64,000 nt of DNA, from contig NC_071348.1 of assembly GCF_027744825.2 (NCBI RefSeq), positions 21,299,563 to 21,363,562 on the forward strand. The letters run 5' to 3'. Below are positions 41,320-52,389 of this stretch, in pieces. Within the stretch, counting starts at the first letter, position 1; each line of letters opens with the position of its first letter. The notes under the pieces were generated by a model. It was not told the origin of the DNA. It searched no databases and saw only the letters and a list, made by a program, of their open reading frames with translations. Made by a program: the position numbers and the translations under genes. This DNA is from Synchiropus splendidus. Its lineage: Eukaryota; Chordata; Actinopteri; Syngnathiformes; Callionymidae.

Positions 41320-41706
41320 CTACAGATGTGGTCTCTCAGTCACCACGAGAGCCAGTTGTTCAGCAGGCATCATGTTCAGCATCTGTGCGTTCCAAAGTCC
41401 CGTCGTGACCGCTAACTGCTTCTCAGTCATTCGCAGACACAGTTTCCTCATCATGGGTACGATGCAACATGCCAGAAGAAAAATGACGATGAGTATGATT
41501 GCAGTAGTCATCCTCACTTCTGCAAAAAATGCTCCACATTTTCTTCGGTGTCCATCTAACCAATCCCAGGCCCAACTTATAGCTCCTGCATGCTCTTTTA
41601 TCTCATTTTTTGAATCTCTAAGTTTATCCATTGCAATGGCAAATGTTCCATCAGGCGCGGTGTTGTTGGAATGTAAGTGCAACACTGATCTGCAAACATG
41701 TGACAC
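41320..41706 (-). pseudogene. Retroviral envelope C-terminal fragment
   Basis: The 128-codon minus-strand frame has a Trp-containing pre-membrane segment (AISWAWDWLDG), a strong hydrophobic helix (TTAIILIVIFLLACCIVPMM) and a cytoplasmic tail, as expected for the end of a retroviral transmembrane subunit. The surface subunit and fusion region are not recognisable upstream, where 41720-42090 has no long frame. The fragment is a remnant. Confidence 0.65.
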
Positions 41707-42089
41707 ACACCAACCAATCTAACACCTGACGATTTCGTAACACCATTTTACCAGTTTCATGCAGTTGTTCTCCCAGTAGTTTAAATATTTCATAGGTATG
41801 GTTTGTGTAAATAGTAAATATAATTAATCGAATAATGTGGTTTTATTACAGAGAGGACTAGTGGTGGTCAAAACTGGACGGTCATCTTCGTTTCCTTTTT
41901 TTTGACTGTGGTGTGGTTCCAAGTTTGGCAGACAGTGTTTTACCTAGAGCTCCCTGACCTCTGACATGGATCCCACTTTTACTCCGCCTGTCCTGCACCA
42001 ATACGCTTAACGTTTTGTGTTTCTGGGCATTTTTCACACAACGGGTGATCGCATCGTACTTAACTGAGTCCCTGTTATGCTCGAGTTTT

Positions 42090-43505
42090 TTAGCTGGAAC
42101 TTAGGGTGTCACGGTCTGGACTTCGGTCGGCTGCTGCGGTCTCGCAAGCTGCGCGAGCTCGTCTCCTGGTGACAACCAAACCAGACAACTTATTATCACA
42201 GCAAGCCTTGTCATCAACATTTTGACTATCTAAATCATTGACTTCACTGCCTGTTTTATTACCTCTTTGGTTGTGATGGCCTTGGGCCTTTGTGCAATGG
42301 CTCAGATGGTACCAAGTGGCGCTGCCTTCGACTTGGACAGCTGTTGGTGTTGCTCGGACCACGGTGTATGGACCTTCACATCTCGGCTGGTGCCACTTCC
42401 TTCGGAAGACCTTGATATACTCCTGGTCGCCGGGAACCACCAAATGCCCGGCCTCACGATCGGCCTCAAGCTCCCGTTTTCTCTCCTGCAGATAGATAGT
42501 CTTATGGATAGAAGTTAGTTGCTTCGTATAACTTCTAAGTTCAGATTGTAGTTGCTCAAGTGGAGGCCCCTTGTAGGGTCCCCGCAAGTGTGGTGCCGGC
42601 ATCGGCCATCCCGTCAACATCTTGTGTGGTGTCAAATGCGTGCTTTGATGAGTTTGCATGCGATAACTCATCAGTGCTAATGGTAACGCATCAACCCAGT
42701 TTAGCTTCGTGCTAGCACAGATCTTATTCAGTTTCGCTTTCAGGGTTCCATTTATCCCCTCAACCATTCCCTGACTCTGGGGGTGATAAACGGCACCCAA
42801 TCGTTGTTTGATTCGAAGTTGCTGCAAGATGCCCTTCACAACCTTTTGTACAAATGCAGCACCGTTGTCTGAGCTTATTTCTGACGGAATGCCAACTCGA
42901 GGAATGATTTATCTGGTCAGGAATTTGATTACTGTTTCAGCACTCAAGTCTTTAGATGGTGCTGCTTCAACCCAGCAGCTTAACCGATCAATTACCACCA
43001 ACATGTTGCGTCTCCCTTGAACCGTTTTTATCATGTCAACGTAATCGATCACAAGATGTTTAAATGGACCTTCTGGGACTGGAATATGACCTATTGGTAT
43101 CTTGATGTTTTTTCGTTGTTTTCTTCACAAATCTCACATTGATTCAGCACTTCATCTGTTGTTGTCTGCAAAAATGGGGACCAATATCCCTGCTGTCTGA
43201 TTTTCTTCACCACTTCCCCCCTTGCGTGCAGTGCAGATCACTGTGCACCTCCGAAATCAAGATGGTCAAAAGTGCAGTTGGAGCTACGAGCTTGCCTTCA
43301 TGTGATCGCCAGAGACCCTGATTGTCCACAGTAGCTCCTTTTTGTTTCCACAAAACCTTTTCATTTTCATCTGCATTTTCTTGGATCAAGATTATGTCTT
43401 CAGGTGTGACTGAGGGTTCTAATGTCACCATAGGTGACAAAATGGCTATTTTGCATCTTGACACTTCTTTTGCTGCCTCGTCAGAGAGAAGAAGAATACA
43501 CCAAA
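42090..43505 (-). pseudogene. Retroviral RNase H end and integrase
   Basis: The frame at 43505-43207 starts at the RNase H end (SDEAAKEV) and passes into the integrase zinc-binding region. After frame changes the catalytic core shows VVIDRLSCWVEAAP, SSDNGAAF and GMVEGINGTLKAK, giving the D,D,E set. The C-terminal frame (42839-42090) has the region with KVFRRKWHQPRCEGPYTVV, a GPF/Y-type end domain of gamma-like retroviruses. A stop lies near 42910 and there are at least two frameshifts. Confidence 0.75.
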
Positions 43506-43506
43506 A

Positions 43507-43990
43507 TGTCAAACCTGAAAACTGAATTGTACATTTATCAGCTGGATGATGACAAAACCTACGGAGATGGCTGTGTTATCAGTCTAACGACTGTGGTGTG
43601 CTAATAGAGGTGAAGCCAGAAAATTTTCCAAGGGCTGAAGAAGAAGAAGAAGAAGAACAACAACAACGTCAGAAGGCTGGAGCCGTGTCTAACAAACCTG
43701 ATCGAATGGAGAGGAAGCCGTCCTTCGTGGCTATATGGCTGGCTAAAATCTCAGGATCAGGACGATGGTCCTTCATGGCCATCCATAAAGTATCGACAGG
43801 AGTCACGGGTGAACAAGAACAAGATTTCGTACTGGAGTATTTTAATTCTGATTGCGGTGTATTTCGTACTCTGTTAACCATACCAATGGATGCTTGGAGT
43901 AAGAAAATTCAGGAGTTTCTCCGAAAATCGACGGCCTCTTCTAGCATAGCCGCTGATGGAATGATGCCCTTGTGCCGAAAGAGGCACTGA
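43507..43990 (+). pseudogene. Polinton-associated gene of unknown function, frameshifted
   Basis: ATG 43507 gives a frame starting MSNLKTELYIYQLDDDKTYG that stops after 32 codons. A second frame from about 43598 continues with IEVKPENFPRA, an acidic run, then FVAIWLAKISGSGRWSFMAI and TIPMDAWSKKIQEFL, to 43990. The two fit as one protein broken by a single frameshift near 43595. It is the first gene beyond the retrovirus breakpoint and lies upstream of integrase on the same strand, where accessory genes of Polintons often sit. I recognise no domain. Confidence 0.5.
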
Positions 43991-44107
43991 CCTTTTAGTC
44001 CTGCCCCCTTTGGACCGCCTACTCACTGATGGCTGCTATAAAGAGGATTTTTTCCAGAGCGACACCCTGCAGACGTACCTGTCGAAACAAGAGCAACTAA
44101 GACAACG

Positions 44108-44816
44108 ATGAGGACCGAAGGGAAGAGAGGTATTGGCACTATCTTCCTCGGAGCTGCTACAGGCGGCACTGGGTACGGAATGAACAACTCCTCGACGAGC
44201 CCTCTATTTCCTGTGGTAGAACACGTAACTGGTGATGGTCATGAGTACGATGGTTCTAACAACAACACGACAGATGGAGCCTGTCCTTCAGCGACCATCA
44301 AAGACGACACAGACGACTTTGATGCAACTGAAATGGAAGATGTGGATGATGAGGAGGAACCTGTAGGGAGAGCACCAACCTCCTACCCCAAGAACGAAAC
44401 TGTCGGCGTGCATCCGCCTGCTTCATCTTCAGCTTCTCAAGACCAAGAACCAGCAGCTAATGATGACACGGATGGATGGATAAGCGGTTTCTTCTTGAAA
44501 GCTTTAAAGACAGTTGTATTTCATCTACCAGGTAAAACCATGCGCAGGTATTGGAGGGAGATCTGCTACGGTTGCCAAGTAGACCATACAACACTACTTG
44601 ACCCTGAATGATGTACAACCGGAGAAAATGAGAACCAAGGCTACGGCTGAGACAGTCTTGCTCGAAATGAGGTCTCCAAAATCAAGTGTCTGGAATGAAT
44701 ACATCAAACATGAGCATGAGGATCCTCTAATTGAACGTCTGGATTCAGCAAGTAGAATCTGGAATAGAACGCCGGTCCTGGTCGATGTCACAAACACGAG
44801 ATTCCCTCGTATGTGA
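44108..44816 (+). pseudogene. Polinton-associated gene with acidic region and CYGC motif, frameshifted
   Basis: ATG 44108 opens 167 codons: a Gly-rich start (FLGAATGGTGYGMNN), a long acidic middle (TEMEDVDDEEEP) and a C-terminal part ending YWREICYGCQVDH. One base change of frame near 44598 leads into LNDVQPEKMRTKATAETVL and on to a stop at 44814. The Cys-x-x-Cys-x-x-Asp-His piece looks like half of a metal-binding site, but no second half is obvious. Function unknown. It ends 130 bp before integrase. Confidence 0.5.
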
Positions 44817-44946
44817 TACTTTTTTTATTTTTTTTTACTCTTTTACTCTCTTTGTATAACATTACGTTTGAATCCTTACATAACCTGTGGAATAAAAAAC
44901 ATTAAGAAGTATATTTGGATCTCAGCTCATTCATTTCTCGTTTAAC

Positions 44947-46007
44947 ATGACGGTGAAACACATCATTAAAAGAGTTTATTACAATCCTCTTCACCCCGGG
45001 ACCTCTGGAGGTGTGAGTCGCCTTCGTCCAGGGGTGCAGGATGAGACTGGAAAACCAGTCAGTTCTAAATCTATTGAAGATTTTTCATCAAAACAGGATG
45101 CTTACACCGTGCGTAAACCAGCCGAGAAGCAGAGTATTTGTTCACAGGCCTCTTCAACAATTCCAGGCCGACCGATGGGACATGCAGGCATTGGCTAGAT
45201 ATAACGACGATCAAAATTACTTATTGACCGTTATAGATGTATTTTCAAAGAAGGCCTATTTACGCACTTTAAAAAGAAAAACTGCGATTGAGACAATGAA
45301 GGCGTTTGAATCAGTGCTGGATGAGAGCGGGACGCCTGCAAAGCTACAGACGGATGATGGGAAAGCATTTTTTAGCAAGAGTTTCCGGGCTTTGATGGAA
45401 AGGAAGAGAATTATTCATTTTTCAACAGCGAGTGACTTTAAGGCCTCTGTGGTTGAGAGATTTAACTGCACTCTTAAAAATCGGATGTGGAGATATTTTA
45501 CAGCTAAAAAGATTACATTACATCGAGGTTTTACAGGATCTAGTAAAGAGTTATAATCACAGCTATCACAGTAGTATAAAAATGACACCGATGGAAGTAA
45601 CTAAAGAAAATAGTCTGCAAGTGTTTGACAATCTTTACATTAGACCGTCGAAAGGTCGACAGAAGCCAAAATTTAAGGAGGGCGATCATGTTAGGATATC
45701 AAAACTATGAGGTGTATTTCACAAAAAGTATGAGCAGAGTTTTACAGAAGAGATATTCACGATAACTGAATGTATCCACCGCAACCCGCCTGTACATAAA
45801 TTGAAAGATTTCGACGGTGAACCCATCCAGCGGTCATTTTATGATCAAGAATTACAAAGAGTGCAACTGGTTAAGGAAGTATTTCACGCTGAAAAGATTC
45901 TCAAGGAACGCGTCGTTAAAGGAGAAAGACAGGTCTTTGTCCAGTGGAAGAACTGGCCTGAAAAATTCAAAAGGTGGGTAAAAGCTTCAGGTATAAAAAA
46001 TATATAA
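44947..46007 (+). pseudogene. INT: Polinton integrase with chromodomain, frameshifted
   Basis: ATG 44947 (MTVKHIIKRVYYNPLHPG) starts the gene. A frameshift at about 45050 moves it to the frame with the catalytic core: DRWDMQALARY and TVIDVFSKKAY (first Asp region), LQTDDGKAFF (second) and VVERFNCTLKNRMW (Glu). Another shift near 45500 leads to KSYNHSYHSSIKMTPMEV and GDHVRISKL followed by a TGA, then the chromodomain-like EKILKERVVKGERQVFVQWK with WPEKFKRW, ending at 46007. The full domain order is preserved, so this copy serves as the reference for the disrupted copy 1. Confidence 0.8.
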
Positions 46008-46041
46008 GACGATCCTCCTTTACAACAGGCATCATATCATC

Positions 46042-46904
46042 ATGTACGGCTCAAAGAACGCACGCTTCTATGTGACTTTACCATCAAAGGCCAGTGCAAA
46101 AGTTTTTAAAGACAACTCGATTGGTACTTTCCGCGTTGATTTAGCACAACATATCGATTTAAACGGAAAATGGGAGGTTGCTTTGACGGAGATTACATAC
46201 CCTCACACATGGAATAATATTCCGGAGGATGCGGCATCATTTTACTGGAAACCGAACCCTAGAAGACCTGATTCCAACACAAACACGACTCCCCCGAGGG
46301 GATCAGAATCAGATGCTAACAGGTTGCGGCGCTATAAAGATGAATTTCACAGAGCCATGAGACGCCAGCGCCTCAGCTCAGAGGACAAAAGACGAATCGC
46401 GAGTGGTTGATTGACATTTCAAAATGGCGGGAAGAGATATTTCCAAACTGAAGTTCAAGGGTGGATATTAAAACTCTATTAATCAGATTTCAACCGAGTT
46501 GGAGCAAACCTTTAAAAAAACCAATGACGATATACGCTTCCTGTTTGACGGTGCACGGCAAAAAATTGATCTTCAAGGAGACGGTCAGAACCTAATGCTT
46601 TTTAAGTGAGTTCTGAGTGCCCCATCCTGATTTAAAAGCGGGGTTTTACCATCGCTACTGTTACAGCGACGCTGTAAGACCGCAGCTTGTAGGGGATGCG
46701 TATGCACCGCTCTTAAGAATGGTGGAAATCAAGGGTAGTTACTCAGATATAATCACACAGCATTTTAACCCTGCTTACTATTTACCGGTTGCCAAGAGCC
46801 ATATTGAAAATATTCAGTTACAAATTAAATCAGATCTTAACAAACCAGTCAATTTTACCTTTGGAAAGGTGGTGGTGACTCTACACTTTAGACCTGTTAC
46901 TTGA
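46042..46904 (+). pseudogene. Penton / minor capsid protein, broken
   Basis: ATG 46042 (MYGSKNARFYVTLPSKASAK) begins 122 good codons that include VALTEITYPHTWNNIPED and stop at TGA 46408 after a frameshift near 46390. Middle sequence resumes in other frames (FKKTNDDIRFLFDGA region, about 46510). The C-terminal frame (46617-46904) gives YYLPVAKSHIENIQ and FGKVVVTLHFRP. The N-terminal half is better preserved than in copy 1, where codon 2 is a stop. Confidence 0.7.
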
Positions 46905-47006
46905 GAGGATATTATATAACCCTTTAATCGTGGTCTGGAAATCCATTCATCATCACAACACCAGAGAGATAACCAGCCTTTGCAGACCAAGTCATAAACA
47001 AACACA

Positions 47007-47400
47007 TTGGTCCACACAGGCTTAAGAGACGACCCGCACAGATTTGTACAATATTATGAAAAACAGGTGGGCGGAGATCTACCCGGTTTCTACGGTGACC
47101 CGGTTATGTACGGACGAGGCATCCGTTCCCTCTTCTCAAAAATGTTTTGGTTTGTATCATGGATCATCAGGAATTGTCAAAGCGAAACCCCATCTCAAAT
47201 AAGACGTGGGTAACATAGCCTTGGATATGTTCACCCATACCGTGAGAGGAATGAGCGATCAACAGAGACAGGAAGGGTCAGGCGGTATAGCCGTCTTATC
47301 ACGAAGGACAAAGAGACGCCCTCCAGGACGACGTGTAAGACAGAGCTCAAATAAACGTCCAAACAAAAAAAGAAAGAAGTCAGTTGACAGAAGCAAATGA
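47007..47400 (+). pseudogene. pVI-like minor virion protein, broken
   Basis: Matches the intact copy 1 gene (13913-13449), but the position of its second Met is TTG here. The cleavage-type motif MYGRG is kept before the amphipathic segment (IRSLFSKMFWF). A frameshift near 47160 and a stop at 47209 separate this from the second half (NIALDMFTHTVRGM to 47400), which ends in the same basic tail but stops early at TGA 47398. Confidence 0.7.
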
Positions 47401-47460
47401 GCCAAGAGGAAGTCCAGAGGGAGCTCTGATATATTTTAAAAAACCTTATATACAGTAACA

Positions 47461-48121
47461 TGGCGCTCCTACACCAGAAATCTGCTGAATGCACATTGGC
47501 AGAACTGGATTTATTCACGCCGCCAATTACGCAGCTTTCCAATTTACACTGAAATTGCTCCAGTAGCCGCTATCAGCGAAGGAGGACCGATTGAGTTTTT
47601 TTATAGCAGGAGACGGTGAAAAGTATCTAGACCTAAACGACACCCTTCTACACGTGCGTGCAAGAATTACTAACACTGATAGCACACCGCTGGCTAACGA
47701 CGCAACAGTCGGTCTCATGAATTATCCTCTAAACACCATCTTTGACCAGTGTGATGTGGTCCTGGGGGATCGGAGGATTTCGCAGTCCAGTTCCACTCAC
47801 CCGTACAGAGCTATGATCAAAACACTTCTCAACTTTTCAGGCGACACTCTTAAAACACAGTTTAGCGCCGGTCTTTTTTACCAAGACACACCTGTGTTGG
47901 TTGACTGTAAACGGTCCCAACGCAGGCCTGAATAAACGGGCAGAGTTCACGAGCAGATCCAGAGAAGAACATCTTCTCGGTCCTCTCCACGGCGACATAT
48001 TTTTCTGTGAGACACTGTTATTAAACTCACTAGGGTGAATGATGCCTTCTGCCTGACCGGACCCCACGACTCCACCTTTCGTCTGAAAATCCTTGGCGCC
48101 TCTCTGTTTGTGAAGAAAGTC
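47461..48121 (+). pseudogene. MCP: Major capsid protein, N-terminal half only
   Basis: ATG 47461 starts MALLHQKSAECT as in copy 1. The frame shifts near 47595 and continues (47591-47935) through RARITNTDSTPLAND, YPLNTIFDQCDVVLGDR and LLNFSGDTLKTQFSAGLF. Damaged sequence follows, and the last match to copy 1 is SLFVKKV at 48121. The rest of the capsid gene and everything beyond is replaced by LTR sequence. Confidence 0.7.
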
Positions 48122-48127
48122 TGTCAC

Positions 48128-48388
48128 AACCTCTTCCGCTGACGTCACCGCCCAACCCACCTAGTCACATCCATACCTGCCTCCAATCTCCTGAAGGTAT
48201 AAAGACCCGACCAACCTGCAAGTCCTAGCCTGTTCGTCAACCCTTCATGGTTTGTCTTCAAGCGAGATATTCCGCTATTTGCCACTGCCTGGATATTGCA
48301 TTATCTGAGTTATTTCAGTCGGTCTTTTCTGCCTTAGAACTTCAGCCTGCCTGCACCTCTACTCCACAACCTTCACCTCCTTCATTGC
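48128..48388 (+). repeat. Gypsy-type LTR fragment
   Basis: Starts TGTCACAACCTCTTCC, contains a CRE-like TGACGTCA at 48148 and a TATAAAG box at about 48198, and is pyrimidine-rich downstream. This is the usual layout of fish Ty3/Gypsy LTRs. It is cut off where the BEL/Pao LTR appears to begin. Alternatively it may be the first part of a longer BEL LTR. Confidence 0.45.
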
Positions 48389-49100
48389 TGTAAATGTGAA
48401 TGTTTTGGGTGCTTTGTTAATTGGTTGTGCATTGTTGCTGTTGTATTTTATTTTGAAAGTCTTTACCGGAAGGTACGTTTTTTATTGATGTTGCTTGAAA
48501 AAGACGAAAGAGAGTTTGTTTCCAGTCATCCGTTTTTTGTTGAGGTATTTTTACTTTGCTGTTGCTGTTCACGATCCAAGTCTGCCGTTGATGCAAAGGA
48601 GACCAAAGTGGTTCGTTTGTCTATATTTGCGTTATATTTCCGTGACAATTGAAGTTGTTCTTTGACCGAGCGAATGCTAATGACTGTGTCTGTTCAGTTC
48701 TACGGTGGCAATAAACATCAGTGAAGACGCTGACGACTCTCTTCATTCCATCGACGGCATAGTAGAACACTCCGGTGCTTAAGTAGACGACTGTGGTGCA
48801 GAAGCAAATGACTCCGGTGCAGAAGTACTACACTCGTGCAGAAAAGGAAACACGAGTTGACGACGCTAGCAAGCAAGCGAAGTGCAACATCGGGACCGAA
48901 TCCTGAAGCCAAGGTGATCTCTGGGCAAGGCCACACAAGCAAACACATCGAGAGGGTTGTGCTGAAGGTATCAAAGCAATCCCTGACCACAGAGGTCTGT
49001 TTTTCTGTAATACGTGGACGAAGCAGTGTCCAGTCAGTGATCATCCGGCAAAGTAAAGTTGAACTAGACAATTAGTATTTAAGTTCTACAGCACTCAGTC
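48389..49100 (+). repeat. BEL/Pao 5' LTR and leader (boundaries approximate)
   Basis: A 16-bp identity, tgtaaatgtgaatgtt, links 48389 with 55292, the latter directly after a purine-rich stretch downstream of pol. I take it as the LTR start. An AATAAA lies at about 48711. The end of the LTR and the primer-binding site are not clear to me. The leader has short repeats around actccggtgcagaag (48780-48830). Confidence 0.45.
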
Positions 49101-49175
49101 TGATTTGATGTTAATTGTTTCATTGTATCTTTTGTTTGTGGTGACTACATTTGGGTGTAACTATAGATCTATTTT

Positions 49176-50396
49176 ATGTGTTATTACAGAATAGGGAAAG
49201 GAACGTTTAGTTCAAATACCATCCCACTGACAAATTTAACATTTAACAGTGAAGAGGTTACCTCACTGTCACATCAAGCTAGATCAGGTGAGGAAGATGT
49301 GCAATCCCAGGTGAATGTGAACAACACGCAGTTACCTCCTAACATAAGAAGAAGCACACGCACACGGAAACCTACTGAGAAAGGGCAAGCCTTGATGGAT
49401 GGAAAGCTGAGATATTTATATCAGGACTTTCTGAAGATCTACAGTAGATGGAAATATCACCTTAATGGACTGAAAAGAGCTATGAAGAACAAGGATGCGA
49501 CCGATTTAGTCGATGAAGTTATGACAGTAATCAACAGTATCCAAGTAGACATAGACAACATTTACCTGGAAATCAGAGCTATCTCAAGTCCTGAACCTGA
49601 CATTAGGAGGATGAATGACACGTGCCATGCATTCACAAAGATTGCTAATATAAAGGTGCAACAACTCTGCAGTGGTGAGAGTGTAGAAGATATCCCTTGG
49701 CCTGACTCCAAGTCAGTGTTTGAAAGCTCTGTCTCCAGCGTCTCAACAAATCAAACAAGCAACTCTAGGGCATCATCTGTATTGTCTAGACACGCTTCTG
49801 TTCTGTCATTAAGTGCTAAACAAGCAGCAGCTGAAGTTGCAGCAACACAAGAGGTGATAAAGATAATGGATGCTCAACATCAGCAAGAAGAAGAAATTAA
49901 AAAACTTGAAAAGGAGGATATCATCTTACAGGCTGAGAGAGAAGCTGAGGAGAAGGAGCTTGAAGCAAAGAATGCTAAAAAGAGAGCTCAGTTCATTGCA
50001 GAAAGTGCAGATCGAAAAATGAAGTTGGATGGGAAAAGGAAAGAGTTAGGATGACTGGAAGAACTCAAAAGACACAATGCAGCACAAGCAAGGCTACAAG
50101 TGTATTCAGATTCTTTACGTCCGTCACTTAAACTGGACCCTTCATGTGAACCCTTCTTTCCCTCACAACAAGATGCACACGTAGAAGCTACTCCTGTCCA
50201 ACTTGCTCAGCCGATTCAAGCTCACACTCAAGCAAATGTTCCTACTCACACTCAAGAGACTGCTAATGACCTGGTGAGAGCACTTGCTGAAGCAATCACA
50301 GCTAACAGAGTCCCTATCGCAGAGCCTGAAATCTTCAAAGGAGATCCTTTAATGTACAATGATTGGAAACTTTCCTTCAGTACTCTAATTGATTGA
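49176..50396 (+). pseudogene. BEL/Pao Gag N-terminal part, two in-frame TGA codons
   Basis: One reading frame runs from 49176 through the whole gag region, interrupted by TGA at 50052 and TGA at 50394. It codes a helical region (about 90-150), a Ser-rich linker and a charged coiled coil (EEEIKKLEKEDIILQAEREA), then EPEIFKGDPLMYNDW, the usual start of the DUF1759 Gag domain. Gag forms the particle that packages element RNA. Both stops are most simply explained by CGA-to-TGA change. After the second TGA the same frame continues at 50397. Confidence 0.8.
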
Positions 50397-50402
50397 AAAA
50401 AC

Positions 50403-52385
50403 TTGCCCGCTCAAGAAAGGCTCTTCTTTTTACGAAAGTATGTGGGAGGCTCAGCAAAGAGGGCTATCGAAGGACATTTCCTGGTGGGAACGGAGGCAGC
50501 GTATCGGGCTGCTTGGGATACACTTGAAGACAGATTTGGTCATCCGTTTGTAGTTGCCAAGTCGTATCGTGACAAGATACATTCATGGCACAAAATCAAC
50601 CCCAGAGATAGTGAAGATCTCCGTGAGTTTGCTGATTTTCTGAGCAGTGTTGAATCAGCCATGCCATATCTTCAAGGACTACAAACGCTTGACGATTGTG
50701 TGGAGAATCAAAGGATTGCAGCCAAGCTTCCAGAGTGGTTAACTGCACGATGGAATAGAGAAGTCACTATGTTCTTGGATGAGCACAAGATGTTCCCTGA
50801 CTTCAAATATTTTGTGAGATTTCTAAACATGGAGGCTCGCATTGCATGCAATCCGATTACTTCATTTCAGGCTATGAAGTCAAAGGACTTTGAAAAACCA
50901 AGAGTGTCAGACAAAGAGACATCCAAGTCTAACAGACATGCCAGTTTCAGTGTTAAAACATTTACTACAAGTACACGTGAGAAAACGAGTCTCATGTGTG
51001 TCTTTTGCGATAAAAAAGGTCATACCATACAATACTGCCGCAAGATGATGAAAACCCCCATTGAAGCAAGAGTTAAGTTTGTACAACAGGCCAGACTGTG
51101 TTTTGGTTGCCTCAAGGTTGGTCACAACTCCAAGGCATGTCCATCCAGAAGTGAGTGCAACTTGTGTGGAAAACAACATCCAACTTGCTTACACCAAGAT
51201 CGTGTAAAGAAAGAAGAAAGAGAAGGAAGCCAACAAGAAAGGTTTGAAGCTAACATGAGAAATACAGATCAAGAGTCTGAATCTCATGAAACACATGTTG
51301 CTACCTCAAACAGAGTCATTCAAGGCAAGAGTTGTACTCATACATCATCTATTGTTCCAGTTTATGTCTCTACCACACAGGAACCGAACAAAGAAGTTTT
51401 AATGTATGCGCTGCTTGACAGTCAGAGTGATACAACGTTCATCTTGAAGGATGTAGCTGAAGTACTGCATGCAGAAAGTGACCCGGTCAAGCTCAAGGTA
51501 TCAACAATAACCTCCAGAAGTAAAGTGGTGAGTAGCCAGAGGGTGCAAGGACTGCAAGTTAGAGGAATTAAGTCGAACATTAAAATCAAGCTCCCAACAA
51601 CTTACACAAGAGAATATATACCTGCGAATAGGTCTCATATACCTACAAGTACTACAGCAAGATCCTGGCCGCACTTGCAACATCTAGAAGGTGAAATGTC
51701 TCCAGAGCTTGACTGCGAAGTAGGATTGCTTATAGGTTATAACTGTCCCCAAGCCTTGCAACCAAGAGACGTCATCACTGGCACTGAAGACCAGCCATAT
51801 GCACAAAAATCCTTGTTAGGTTGGAGCATCATTGGCTACAGCAACGCAAACGTTGATCAAGATCAGGAAGATGAAATTGGTGTCAGTCACCGCATCATTA
51901 TAAAGCAAGTTTTGCCAGTGACCACAGCTACCTCTGAGCTTAAGTCGGAGGTACACTTTGTTTGTAGAACTCAAGTAAAGGAAATCATCTCTCCTACAGA
52001 CATACTCAAAGCTTTTGAGTCTGACTTCACTGAAAAATACAACGAAGAAATTTCAATCTCACAGGAAGATCTTAACTTTCTAACAATAATGAACGACAGC
52101 ATAAAGCAAATGCCAAACGGACATTATGAAATGCCACTTCCTTTCAAGGAAAAAAGACCAAATTTGCCAAATAACAAAGTGTGTGCCGAACATCGACTGA
52201 GATGTCTGGAGAGGCGTCTGAAGAAAAATGATCAGTACCACAAGGACTATGTAGCATTTATGGAGGACATGATATCAAGAGGTGATGCAGAACGGGTCCC
52301 AGAGACAGAACTTGACAATGAGAATGTATGGTATATCCCACACCATGGGGTTTATCATCCTCAAAAACCAGGAAAGATTCGCGTG
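50403..52385 (+). CDS. BEL/Pao Gag C-terminus, protease and start of reverse transcriptase
   Basis: In the same frame as the gag start: the DUF1759 body (FFLRKYVGGSAKRAIEG), two zinc knuckles (CVFCDKKGHTIQYC and CFGCLKVGHNSKAC) and an aspartic protease region with LLDSQSDTTFI. A PAO-type linker follows, then the reverse transcriptase start (WYIPHHGVYHPQKPGKIRV). A deletion at about 52385 removes the first catalytic part of the reverse transcriptase and shifts the frame; codons after it up to 52529 are meaningless. The protein is otherwise long and open. Confidence 0.85.
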
Positions 52386-52389
52386 GACA

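Larger units (their letters stand above)
40426..43505 (-). mobile_element. Endogenous retrovirus 1, 5'-truncated
   Basis: Minus strand: RNase H end and integrase (43505-42090), a degraded region (42090-41720), the end of env (41706-41320), non-coding sequence, polypurine tract and 3' LTR. Gag, protease, reverse transcriptase and the 5' LTR are absent because the element is cut at about 43500, where Polinton copy 2 starts. Confidence 0.8.
43507..48121 (+). mobile_element. Polinton/Maverick element, copy 2, 3'-truncated
   Basis: Plus strand: two genes of unknown function, integrase, penton, pVI-like protein and the first part of the capsid gene, in the same order as copy 1 read from its integrase end. 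Homology to copy 1 ends at 48121, where a Gypsy-type LTR starts. Copy 2 keeps an integrase segment that copy 1 lost, and copy 1 keeps the polymerase half that is missing here. Confidence 0.85.
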
